Assembly (NCBI GenBank): GCA_022829145.1
Contig: CM040750.1
Span: forward strand, 1,684,501-1,748,500
DNA: 64,000 nucleotides
From: Albula goreensis
Taxonomy: Eukaryota; Chordata; Actinopteri; Albuliformes; Albulidae
Reading direction: 5' to 3'
Each line of letters starts with the position of its first letter. The stretch's first letter is position 1. Positions 46,689 to 57,297 of the stretch are shown in pieces. The position numbers and the translations under genes are program-made. The notes beneath the pieces were generated by a model, which ran no database searches, was not told where the DNA came from, and saw only the letters and a list, made by a program, of their open reading frames with translations.

Positions 46689-47742
46689 TGGATCACTAAG
46701 CATGCTGGAGCACTGCAATTTCAGCTTGTGCTGGGTCACTAAGCACAGTGGAGCACTGCTAGTTCAGCTTGTGCTGGGTCACTAAGCACAGTGGAGCACT
46801 GCAAGTTCAGCTTGTGCTGGGTCACTAAGCACAGTGGAGCACTGCAAGTTCAGCTTGTGCTGGGTCACTAAGCACAGTGGAGCACTGCAAGTTCAGCTTG
46901 TGCTGGGTCACTAAGCATGCTGGAGCACTGCTAGTTCAGCTTGTGCTGGGTCACTAAGCATGCTGGAACACTGCTAGTTCAGCTTGTGCTGGGTCACTAA
47001 GCATGCTGGAGCACTGCAATTTCAGCTTGTGCTGGGTCACTAAGCATGCTGGAGCACTGCAATTTCAGCTTGTGCTGGGTCACTAAGCACAGTGGAGCAC
47101 TGCAAGTTCAGCTTGTGCTGGGTCACTAAGCATTCTGGAACACTGCAATTTCAGCTTGTGCTGGGTCACTTAGCACAGTGGAGCACTGCAAGTTCAGCTT
47201 GTGCTGGGTCACTAAGCACAGTGGAGCACTGCAAGTTCAGCTTGTGCTGGGTCAATAAGCATGCTGGAGCACTGCAATTTCAGCTTGTGCTGGGTCACTA
47301 AGCACAGTGGAGCACTGCAAGTTCAGCTCGTGCTGGGTCACTAAGCACAGTGGAGCACTGCAAGTTCAGCTTGTGCTGGGTCACTAAGCACAGTGGAGCA
47401 CTGCAAGTTCAGCTTGTGCTGGGTCACTAAGCATGGTGGAGCACTGCTAGTTCAGCTTGTGCTGGGTCACTAAGCATTCTGGAACACTGCAATTTCAGCT
47501 TGTGCTGGGTCACTAAGCACAGTGGAGCACTGCAAGTTCAGCTTGTGCTGGGTCACTAAGCACAGTGGAGCACTGCTAGTTCAGCTTGTGCTGGGTCACT
47601 AAACATGCTGGAGCACTGCTAGTTCAGCTTGTGCTGGGTCACTAAGCATTCTGGAACACTGCAATTTCAGCTTGTGCTGGGTCACTAAGCACAGTGGAGC
47701 ACTGCAAGTTCAGCTTGTGCTGGGTCACTAAGCACTAAGCAC
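46689..47742. repeat. 43-bp minisatellite, about 24.5 copies
   Basis: The unit is CACTAAGCACAGTGGAGCAC plus TGCAAGTTCAGCTTGTGCTG plus GGT. Variants swap CACAGTGG for CATGCTGG or CATTCTGG, and GCAAGTTC for GCTAGTTC or GCAATTTC. AGCACA and TGTGCT within each unit are inverted, and AGTTCA/GGGTCA occur as nuclear-receptor-like half sites 9 bp apart. Frames inside it are artefacts. Confidence 0.97.
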
Positions 47743-48842
47743 AACTGCGCATTCCAAATGTGGAGAAAAATGAGAAGAGGCCTTAAAAACAAAACCATTT
47801 AATGGGAAAATTCTGTCTATATATCTGAAAACATTATCTGAAAAAATATCTGAAACATTGATCACATTCCACTGTTTTTAAATGTACCCCATGTTAGATC
47901 ACAATGTGGAAAATGACTGTTCTCCCACTAGTAGCTAAGCTCTTAGCTCCAGTGAGATCAGTTCATTTTTTTTCACTTATTTTATATTGAGGTTGCACAG
48001 CCTGAGCAGAGCATAGTTGTTTTTAGCCAATTGGGTGCACCATAGCACTTTTCTTGTAACTAAATTTCTTTGCGTAATTTATTCATATGTATCCACAGAC
48101 GTCTGTCAAATACATATTTGAAATGCTTAAACTGTTTGAATGCCAGTGCTTTTGAGTATTGGTGAAGATCTCTTTAAGAATGTAATTGTTGGAAATTTGC
48201 TGGTACCTAGAAGATTACATTTTCAAATAATACTTTGATTCATCTGCTATCCCTATGGAATCTCTGTTCCTTGTTGCTCTCTTGCACCAAGTCTTCCTTT
48301 TAACAAATATTCTTCATCTTACTTCTTACTTAAAATTGGTGATTCCAACCCAGGGAGAAAATCATGTTTAATCCAGAACAGCAGCCCTGAACACACGCTG
48401 AATGAGCAAGTCCTTCCTGCTGTAGTTTAGGGGGCAGCACAATGGACATATGAAGGAGAAGAATGTTGCACAGATGGCCCAACGTGCAGAGGGAATAATT
48501 AAAACTATCCCAGCTGCCATTACTGTGATGAATGTCTATAGGGCCTATACCTTAAATACATGAATGCTGTTTTATTGCTTGTAATTTCAAATTAGGATGA
48601 TTGAATGATTCTCATCATTCTCTTTCTTAAGAAAAAGAATATTCAACATAAACATGAAATAAGACGGAGTGTGTACACTGAAGGCCACTTTCGCTCTCTC
48701 CTCAATGTACCTTGTGGCTAATTTTAATTAATTGGTTTTTAAAAGTGTTTTATTTTAGATTTCAACATAACACTCAGTCTTACAATGATGCATAACACTG
48801 CAGCTATGGCTACTAGCACTACTACTCCTACGACTAGTATGA

Positions 48843-48850
48843 ATAATAAA

Positions 48851-48879
<29 letters not shown>
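48843..48879. repeat. (AAT)n microsatellite
   Basis: About 12 AAT/ATA trinucleotides with one A insertion near the start. The Asn-run frame across it is an artefact. Confidence 0.95.
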
Positions 48880-48882
<3 letters not shown>

Positions 48883-48899
48883 TATCAACAAAATCTTTA

Positions 48900-49045
48900 A
48901 AGGCATCCATCATTCAATCATAGCACATTACAACATAAACTTATTTTGGTATTTTCTATTTTATCGGAGACTAGCAAAATATTCAGTGGAATGTGTTCTT
49001 TTCATTCTGAAATACAATAGCATATGCCCTCACAGAGACTAACGT
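48900..49045. repeat. Dispersed repeat copy A
   Basis: Collinear with 61718-61875: AGCACATTACAACAT versus AGCACTTTACAACAT, then 43-46 bp later the identical GGAGACTAGCAAA (48966-48978), then GGAATGTGTTCTTTTC versus GGAATATGTTGTTTTC. The family is unknown to me and no terminal repeats were recognised. Confidence 0.7.
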
Positions 49046-49969
49046 GTATCCTACACCCTCCCAAGGTGTGTTTCAGAACACTTTATTCATGGAGTAAGTA
49101 TAAAAGAGCCCTGCAAGGAAAGTTTGAAATACAGGAGCAGGACAGCACAGAGCAGACTAGCCAAAGGAAAGCACCCAGAGTCCCACACAAGCTCTGTGTG
49201 ATAAACAGTCCTGGGAGTCTCCACTGAACATGGCCTCTATACACGTTCATGAAAGAGTGGTACCCACGCTAATTATGTGATCCCATAGGTGCATTAAAAT
49301 GTTACTCTTCCATTCTGATATGTTGCATCAGTCATTTTAATTAACCAAATCCATCCATCAATCGCAAAAATAAGTCCTCTACAGATATTAAAGTAACAGA
49401 TATTAAAGTATTTTATGCTCTAAGCCTCGTAGTGATGCAACTTCTTATTTTCGTCATGCACAGAATTATGTAAACATCATTACTTAGGTCTGGTGTTATT
49501 TGTGGCCAGATATTGTTTTCAAACTGTTACGCTCATGAATTGAATAAATAGCTGACCATTTTGCATGTCTTGTTCTTTTTGAAAAGAAGAACAATTTAGT
49601 AGATTAGTGAATAGTATGTACAGTTAAATGTTGAATATATAATCAGTTTACTAGTCATTGACACTCAGTATGAGCAACTGTCAATGGATTTCCCAAACAT
49701 TACTTTTTTGGAAAGTTATTTATGACCCCATAACTAATATCAGCTCAGAATTGCAACCCTACCTCTCAAATGTCTTGTTGTAAAGGTTTGTTTGGCAGGT
49801 TCTGAAGTAGCAGACCCTTTTCATAATGTCTGGTTAAAGTGCATTTTAAAGGCCCAGCAGCCACTGTAGGAATATGAACTATAATCTCAAATTGGTAAGC
49901 AAAAGGTTAGTCTCTTGGTTAGTCACAGCGTTATTGAAAATATCACAGAGATGGTGAGGATGACTTCTT

Positions 49970-50160
49970 TTCTGTCACAGACTAAAAGTGGACGGCTGGT
50001 GTGCTCTTAAAGCGCGCTTTAATTGGGGTACTCCCTGAGTAAATAAAAAAGGTGACATTCTCTCTGTGTCTCAGGTCTGGAATGCTGAAATGGGGGCTAA
50101 GCTCAAATGTCAAGGTAGAATAATTTGGAGGGTAATTTCCAGACTATATGCCCCTCTGCC
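49970..50160. promoter_or_regulatory. Candidate conserved non-coding element
   Basis: Complex stretch with the palindromic AAAGCGCGCTTTAATTGGGG near 50009 and GAGTAAATAAAAAAGG. Short and unconfirmed. Confidence 0.32.
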
Positions 50161-50899
50161 CTAGGAAATTCATAAAGGTCACTAAGGCACTTGACTTATT
50201 TTATGTCAACATTTCACAGAGAATCAATGGCGCAAATCGTGATCAAAGATAAGTAGCTGGTCTATGCGTGATTTTAAGATTCCATGTCAGTTTTAGGTCG
50301 ATTTTAAATGACCTATGCTCAAATAGCATGCTTTTATATGCCAGATTACTACTATACGTGGTGAAAAAAATAATACCACAGCATACCAATGTAAAAACTG
50401 TGTCAGTTCCAGTACAGGTCAACAACATTATGTAAGATGTACTTGATGCTTATTACTGCTTATCTTCATACTTTCCTTTGAGGGGTATCTTGATTCACCA
50501 AAAATACAAGCTGTTTATTACACACAAGCTTTATGAAGAACACATTGAGCAAATCCAGTTATTCATGCGATTTGAGAGAAAAGCCTCCTAATACCGTCTA
50601 AGCGAAACGCCTCTCCAATCTCACTCCGGCAGATGCTTGGGCTGAACAATGCAGTGTCCCTCACACTGTCTCTGTGACCAGCCTCCTCTGCAGATAAGCA
50701 CAGCGCTGACAGATATCACCATTTGACTTAACCTTAGTGGCACAGCAGATATAAAGACTGTTTAAGTAGCCAGGTACAGGGAACATTTCTGTATAGATGC
50801 GAGAGTAAGTTCTCTTTATTTTCCTTTGATAAACAAAACATACATTTTCTTTCAAACTTGATTTATATTACTGTTTTGGTCTCTATATTTTTGCTGCGC
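50161..50899. other. Unique DNA, no gene seen
   Basis: The part at 50560-50740 is more balanced and CNE-like. Two minus frames of 61-64 codons are unrecognised. Confidence 0.45.
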
Positions 50900-51560
50900 T
50901 GTGCTCACTGCCATGGAATAAGCACCGTCTTTGTGTTTTTCACATTTGATGTAAATTATGTGGGTCCTGAACGAAGCACCGACAGCACTTTTCCAAACAC
51001 ATTTCAGTGATTCTGATTCTGCTAGAAAGCCTCATTATGCTTCACTCGCAGCGTTTCTCTGGTCTGGATAGAGGACAAAAAACCTTGCAAGTCCACACGG
51101 ATAGCGGACAGCAAAAACTAAAGTCTACCAGGATCCGATGAGAATAAACAGTCCCATTATGCTCCTGCTACAGACTGCATGCAATAAACTGCAACACACC
51201 CCCTAAATTAGACACACTGGCATTTCATTCTTTCACTCCAATTAACAAACATGCGCTTGATTAACAAACATGGGCTTAATGCCGCTGACTGTTTAACTGT
51301 TGGTTGCATTAGGGCTAATTAGATATCAGATTGCTTTTCTCTCGACTGAAGCCTAGCCGGTACGGAGGATTCCTCCCTCTATTAAATAGAATTACCTCCC
51401 GGTGCTTTGGGATGGAAAGATGCTGACATCTCTCTGCAGACGTTTCTGACGACTTTTGGGATGCCTCATGCTCAGGGTTCCATAAAATGAACTCTGAATC
51501 TATTTTTACTACCCAGAGGTTAGCCTGTTTTAATCAGAGGATCTTTGCCCCTTGCCAGTT
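50900..51560. promoter_or_regulatory. Candidate conserved non-coding block
   Basis: Long complex block without frames over 60 codons. GATTAACAAACATG occurs as a near-duplicate (51239 and 51260), followed by GGGCTAATTAGATATCAG and TATTAAATAGAATTACC. Confidence 0.4.
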
Positions 51561-51785
51561 GATCTCAGAAGAGGTGAAAAGCATAAGAGGACCATATCCT
51601 GCAGGCAAACCCCATAGTACAGTCTAGTTAATTGGTAATATTTTACAACATTAAGGCTTATTTCACAACACCAAAGAAATCTAACAATTTTCAAATTACC
51701 TCATGTATTACAGTTTTGTAGCTGCATTCATTTTTAAGTTAGGGGGTTGAGATTTGTAAGGTCTTGTTGGAATGTAATTGGTCTT
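51561..51785. other. Unique DNA, no gene seen
   Basis: AT-rich spacer between the CNE-like block and the 35-bp array. Confidence 0.5.
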
Positions 51786-52640
51786 AATATATATGCGGTG
51801 GTCATTCTTTATCCAGTGTTAATGTATGTGCAGTGGTCATGCTTTATCCAGTGTTAATGTGTGTGCAGTTGTCATGTTTTATCCAGTGTTAATGTGTGTG
51901 CAGTGGTCATGCTTTATCCAGTGTTAATGTATGTGCGGTGGTCATGTTTTATCCAGTGTTAATGTATGTGCGGTGGTCATGCTTTATCCAGTGTTAATGT
52001 ATGTGCCGTGGTCATTCTTTATCCAGTGTTAATGTATGTGCGGTGGTCATGTTTTATCCAGTGTTAATGTGTGTGCAGTTGTCATGTTTTATCCAGTGTT
52101 AATGTGTGTGCAGTGGTCATGCTTTATCCAGTGTTAATGTATGTGTGGTGGTCATGCTTTATCCAGTGTTAATGTATGTGCGGTGGTCATGTTTTATCCA
52201 GTGTAAATATACGTGTGGTGGTCATGCTTTATCCAGTGTTAATGTATGTGCGGTGGTCATGTTTTATCCAGTGTAAATATATGTGTGGTGGTCATGTTTT
52301 ATTCAGTGTTAATGTATGTGTGGTGGTCATGCTTTATCCAGTGTTAATGTATGTGCGGTGGTCATGTTTTATCCAGTGTAAATATATGTGTGGTGGTCAT
52401 GCTATATCCAGTGTTAATGTATATGCGGTGGTCATGTTTTATCCAGTGTTAATGTATGTGCGGTGGTCATGTTTTATCCAGTGTTAATGTGTGTGTGGTG
52501 GTCATGTTTTATCCAGTGTTAATGTATGTGCAGTGGTCATGTTTTATCCAGTGTTAATGTATGTGCAGTGGCCATGCTTTATCCAGTGTTAATGTGTGTG
52601 CAGTGGTCATGCTTTATCCGGTGTTAATGTATGTGTCATG
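51786..52640. repeat. 35-bp minisatellite, about 24 copies
   Basis: The unit is GTGCGGTGGTCATGTTTTAT plus CCAGTGTTAATGTAT. Main variants are GTGCGG/GTGCAG/GTGTGG and CATGTTTT/CATGCTTT/CATTCTTT. The unit length is not a multiple of 3, so the 103-codon plus frame (52176-52487) cycles through all codon phases with a 35-residue period and is an artefact. Confidence 0.97.
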
Positions 52641-54194
52641 CTTGAGTATGGACCAAAGGACCCAGAGTACGGCTAAGCCAATGGGTCACACGAGAACGCC
52701 CTTCTGTTCTGTGAAAAACCATCTTCAACAAAGATCAAGGAGTCAATGAGCATGAAAGGGAGAGACAACGCAAAAAGCCTTTGGGCTCAAACTCTGAGTA
52801 TTTGTGATGATCTATTCTGTCTTCTCTCACTCCTGTTTGAACAATAGTTGCCATTTTGTCTTCCAGACACATCGCAATTTTCCAGGCTCACAGAAAGCTC
52901 AATGCACACCAGAAAACCAATATGAACAGAAATCTCTGAACTTTTTCCACCTTTATATCATTTCATATGTTTATCTTTCACAGAATTCTGGGTAGCCAGT
53001 ATGTGAGAGGAGAAACCAACTGGTTGAGACCAATTGCCTGATTTTCTTAAAAATCATTTGTTTTGGTTTGTAGCTCAACAGGTTTTTTATAGCAAATTAT
53101 AGGATGCTTGGCAACCCAACTTCTGCCATCCATAGTTCATTTTTCATATTATTTGTGTCTGCAAATCCAAAAAAGATAAATGATTTATTTTGTTGTGAAA
53201 CCTGATGAACCTTTTAATAAATTAATCTGTACGAATTGTCAGAGAAATATAAGTGAATGCTTAGCTTATCAGATTAATATTCTAAAATTAAGTACTACTA
53301 CATTGCAACAAGCAGACTTTGGTTTTTTTTTTCCATGTTGCTCTCTTCATCATCAAACAAAAGGCAATATGCAATGAAGATACTGGATAATTATGATCTG
53401 GTTACTTTAATAATACCTTTAAGTGTATTTGTTTATTATATCACTCTGTGGTGAAACACATCATGAATTTAACATGCGTGAGGAGCAGCAGGATTCAAAC
53501 TGTTTGTTCGACTAACGCATTAGTTGATTAATTGCTCCGATTAATATGTTAATTGTTACAGGCCTACTTTAAATTCATGCAGTTCCATGCCAGCAAGGTT
53601 TTACTGATGCTCTGAAAAGACCATAATAATCCTTTTGTTTAATGCATAATAAAACAATGGGCCTATTTGCCGGAAGTAGGACAATGAACCAGCCACAGAT
53701 TTTTTCCCTGCCTCCTTTTCTATTAGACCCATTCTTTAATGACAATGAAACGGTCTATACGTCCGAGGCTGCAGACTGTTCGCACAGCGCTGCTTCATTT
53801 AATCTTTATAGCGCCACACACAAAGACATTGCGGGATTCCCCTGGTCTCCGTGCTCTGCTCATGGCGGGGTGACGCACGTAATCCTCTATCAGCTGCGGG
53901 TCTTGCAGTTTGGTAAAGAGGGCATACGGTGCTGGAGGTAAAGTTCTGCCAGCCCAAAGTAAATGAGCCACAAACACACGAGTTCTGAAGCACTTAGGAT
54001 AAAAACAGCATGTTTTTTCTTCCTTGCTTGCTGGTTGCACTTTGAGGAGTTTGATGCTGGCAGTGATTTGCGGAAGGTTCTAAAGCAGGGCCATAAATTC
54101 ACTCTAAACACATGCAACACGCAAACAGCCACACACTTTGCATCTGTTGCTCTGGTCAGTCAGTTTCAGATTTATCTAGAGGGTAATCAAGGCT
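52641..54194. other. Unique DNA, no gene seen
   Basis: A GC-balanced block at 53750-53950 has overlapping frames of 64-99 codons on both strands, none recognised. Confidence 0.45.
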
Positions 54195-54545
54195 GACGCC
54201 TGCAATTATTGTGGACATGAGAAAAGGGAGGCATTTGTAAATGACAGAAAATTATCTATCACTGTGAGGGCTCAAAGCCAGGAGAAATCAAATGAGTTTC
54301 CATGAATAACACAAGCCAATCTAAAATGTTTGACAAATATCTCTGTAGAAAATGCCTTGTTATTTCCTCTCGATTATAATATGGAAAAAGGCGTCATTAC
54401 TGTACTCTTAAAATTGACCATGACTTATGCTGATATAAATTGCCTTCTTTTGATTTGGTTCTAAACGAGCCCCTTTCACAGTTGATTGAGCTGCATTATA
54501 AGAAAATCTTATCATTCTCTGTAATGTAGCATGTCAAACATTTAA
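54195..54545. promoter_or_regulatory. Candidate conserved non-coding element
   Basis: About 350 bp, repeat-free and frame-free, with CTGCAATTATTGTGGAC, TTTCCATGAATAACAC and TCGATTATAATATGG. It has the look of a deeply conserved enhancer; unconfirmed. Confidence 0.42.
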
Positions 54546-57297
54546 AAAATTCCTGCGATTGATGTGCGACTCAGTCGGAAATAGTGTCCTGTTTTGAAGG
54601 CCTGTTTATCAGATCTACTGAGGGAGACAACATGAGCACAAGAAAGGGCTGAGCTTCTGATCCGACAGAACCACCAAAAAAAAAATGGTGGTGGTGTATG
54701 GTCTATAACGCAAACTGAAATCTTATGCTTCCAAAAACAGTGAAGGCATAGTGCATATTGCAAATATAAAAAAGTGGAATGGCAGGTTCGAAGATAAAAC
54801 TCAATCAACTTGACTTTGTCGTCAGTCCGTATATATTAACTACGACAGAGGCATAATCAGGAATGGCACTGAGTAGGGCAGTTTTTCTGAGTTTAAAATA
54901 CTACTCTGTTACAATAAAAGAGAATATGAATTTCTTTTCATAATTCAAACAGGTCTTTGACTGAACCAGGTGCAGGTGAAATGTTACTATACTCTCTGTC
55001 CTTAAGTGAACTTAAGTGTTACCAATTCTAGGGCACAGGGGCAAAAGCTGAATTTGAAGAAATTATGAAAAACATGTAATGATAGTAATGTAGAAAAAAA
55101 ATAGCACTGGTTTTAGTTACAGCTTACAGATATGGACAAACGGAAAAGCAATTAGACTGAATCTAGGCCTGAAAGAATGGAACACAAGTAAAGAGTCACA
55201 CGTAATTTCAAGTGTGGTTCACTTGTCCAGACACGTTCACCCTGGCAAGTGATAGCATTTTGATAATGAATATATGATTCTCTTTAACTAAAATTCAGTT
55301 TATATAATCTGCTATATTTGGCCAGATCAGTGTATCTCTGCATTTTCATAACAAATTGTAGTGGAGTTTCTAGGAATCCTGCTTTCGTATATTGCCAGGG
55401 TTATGTATTAATATTATCTGAAACTGGCAGGGTTATGTATTAATATTATTTGAAACTGGCAGGGTGATGTATTAATATTATCTGACTGTTGGTAGAAGCT
55501 GTGGCTCATCAACAGGTATTCAAAAACACTGCTGAGAAAAGCAAACCATTTCATGAGGACCAGGGGAGAAACAGGACTGAAACTGGACACCAGACCACAT
55601 CGGAGTGTGCAGAGTGGGACAGGCTGGAGGCAGCGCATAGAACAATGTCCCTTTGTGCTGCGGCGCTCTGGCAGGTGGTCACACTGGGAGGCCGGTGGAG
55701 GGAGAGGCTCGTGACCAGCTTTATGTCCTGCCTCAGCTCTCCAAACACAAACGCTGCACTCCTATTTCAGCTCTTTGGACTGAAGCAGGGGTGCACAGCC
55801 CAAAAGAATCAGAACATAAATATCCACAGTTTTCATTTCTTACAGTTGACATGAGGCTAAAAATTCAATGTATTCAACATGCTGCTTTCATCAAAGAATT
55901 CGTCAACATGTGATGTCATGTTATGAGCGCAGGCAATATATCAAAACATATAAATTCTTTAATGCTTTAACCTTAACCTGAAAGCAGCAAACTGTTATGG
56001 GGCATAACCAGGGATAACTGTGTCTTATTTTATTCTGTTAATTATTAAAGTATCATTTTATGACACATTCTTTTTTGACAGACAGTATTCCATACATCTC
56101 ATTTTTCTTTTCTATTTCCCATTATTTTCGGTCTGCAGTATGATCCAGTATCATATGTGATTCACCCCTGTGCTTCCTATACCTGAGCTCTGAACTCCAA
56201 TTACATTGAATCTGGAGCATATATGATCCACCAGTGCTCACAGGCCAATGAGTGCATCCCATAATACAACACTGCAGGGCATCATATAACCCACTGTTGA
56301 CACCTGAGCTGGGACCCAATCAAACATGCTTCGTCTTTTTAAAGGCAAATGCAAATCAATGAATATTTACTATTTTATTGGCGATAAGCCAACATGTCCT
56401 TTGGAATGTGTATCACAGAGCAACATGTGCTCTTAAAAGAAATAATGCAGATTTTGACTGAATTGCATACACCCCTAAAACGACTCAAATTCATTGGATT
56501 GAATTTCGGACCAGCTTCATCATTGGGAATGAAACGGTAATCCAAGGAACTCTGGTCAACATCCTACCACACGGCAGAAGGGAAGCTTATCATGTCTCAC
56601 CATCATGAATCCACGATTCACAGTCAGCACAGATAAGTTCAAAAGTGCTCTATTGTCAAAAGTTTACTTCCCTGTGAATTGGAGGGGGTGGAGAGTGTAG
56701 CTCCCTTTCCAGCACTGTGTCAAAGTCTGAACTTCAAAAGCAGCAGCAGCCATCAGCGAATGCTTGGAGCTCAGAAGACCCAGGGATGAGCCCACAGCTG
56801 TCTGCCGCTGACAGAGAAGAAAGGGAAACGGACTGCGGTGCTTTGAGGCCTCATATCTTTTGTAATCATTGACAATGACAGTCAAATAAATCTCCAGGCT
56901 GAAGATTCAGTGTGGGATGCAGCGGAGGGGCAGGAGAAGCAGGAGATGCAGCCTGAGGGACAGTGAAACACGCACTGGCACTGCTTTCCACCAACCTCAT
57001 GCCACATGGAACAAAAAAACAACAACAGCAACAGCACAGGTGTTTCTGCTGAAGCAGTTTTCAAATGCCGTTGTTGGGGGAAAGCAAAATCATGTGAATT
57101 TACTTATCTGTTTTTTTTTTTTATTTTTGGCATCAAGGGTGCTTGGTTTTTTCTGGCCAATTTTTCTGCATTTCATCACCTAATTATTCTGAGTTTTTAT
57201 GAACTCTAGAGTTACTGAAGTGGAAAGGTCCCAGATTATGTCAACCAGCTAATTATTTTTCAGCATGTAATTCCAGCTTCCAGAAGGGAAGTCACAC
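54546..57297. other. Unique DNA, no gene seen
   Basis: The 121-codon plus frame at 55489-55854 is GC-richer and CpG-containing, with overlapping frames on the other strand. It has no recognisable domain or splice context. TATTTTATTGGCGATAAGCC (near 56370) may be a third piece of the dispersed repeat found at 48900 and 61718. Confidence 0.45.
55394..55485. repeat. 32-bp tandem repeat, about 2.9 copies
   Basis: GGCAGGGTTATGTATTAATA-type unit repeated three times with few changes (GCCAGGG at the left, GGGTGATG in the last copy). Confidence 0.93.

Larger units (their letters stand above)
47743..49969. other. AT-rich DNA, no gene seen
   Basis: Contains an AAT microsatellite and one copy of a dispersed repeat (both listed). 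AACAGATATTAAAGTA is duplicated at about 49382-49412. Confidence 0.5.

Noticed and set aside
55489-55854. 121-codon plus frame as a gene
   Set aside because: No recognisable domain or splice signals, and overlapping frames of similar size on the other strand point to composition rather than coding.
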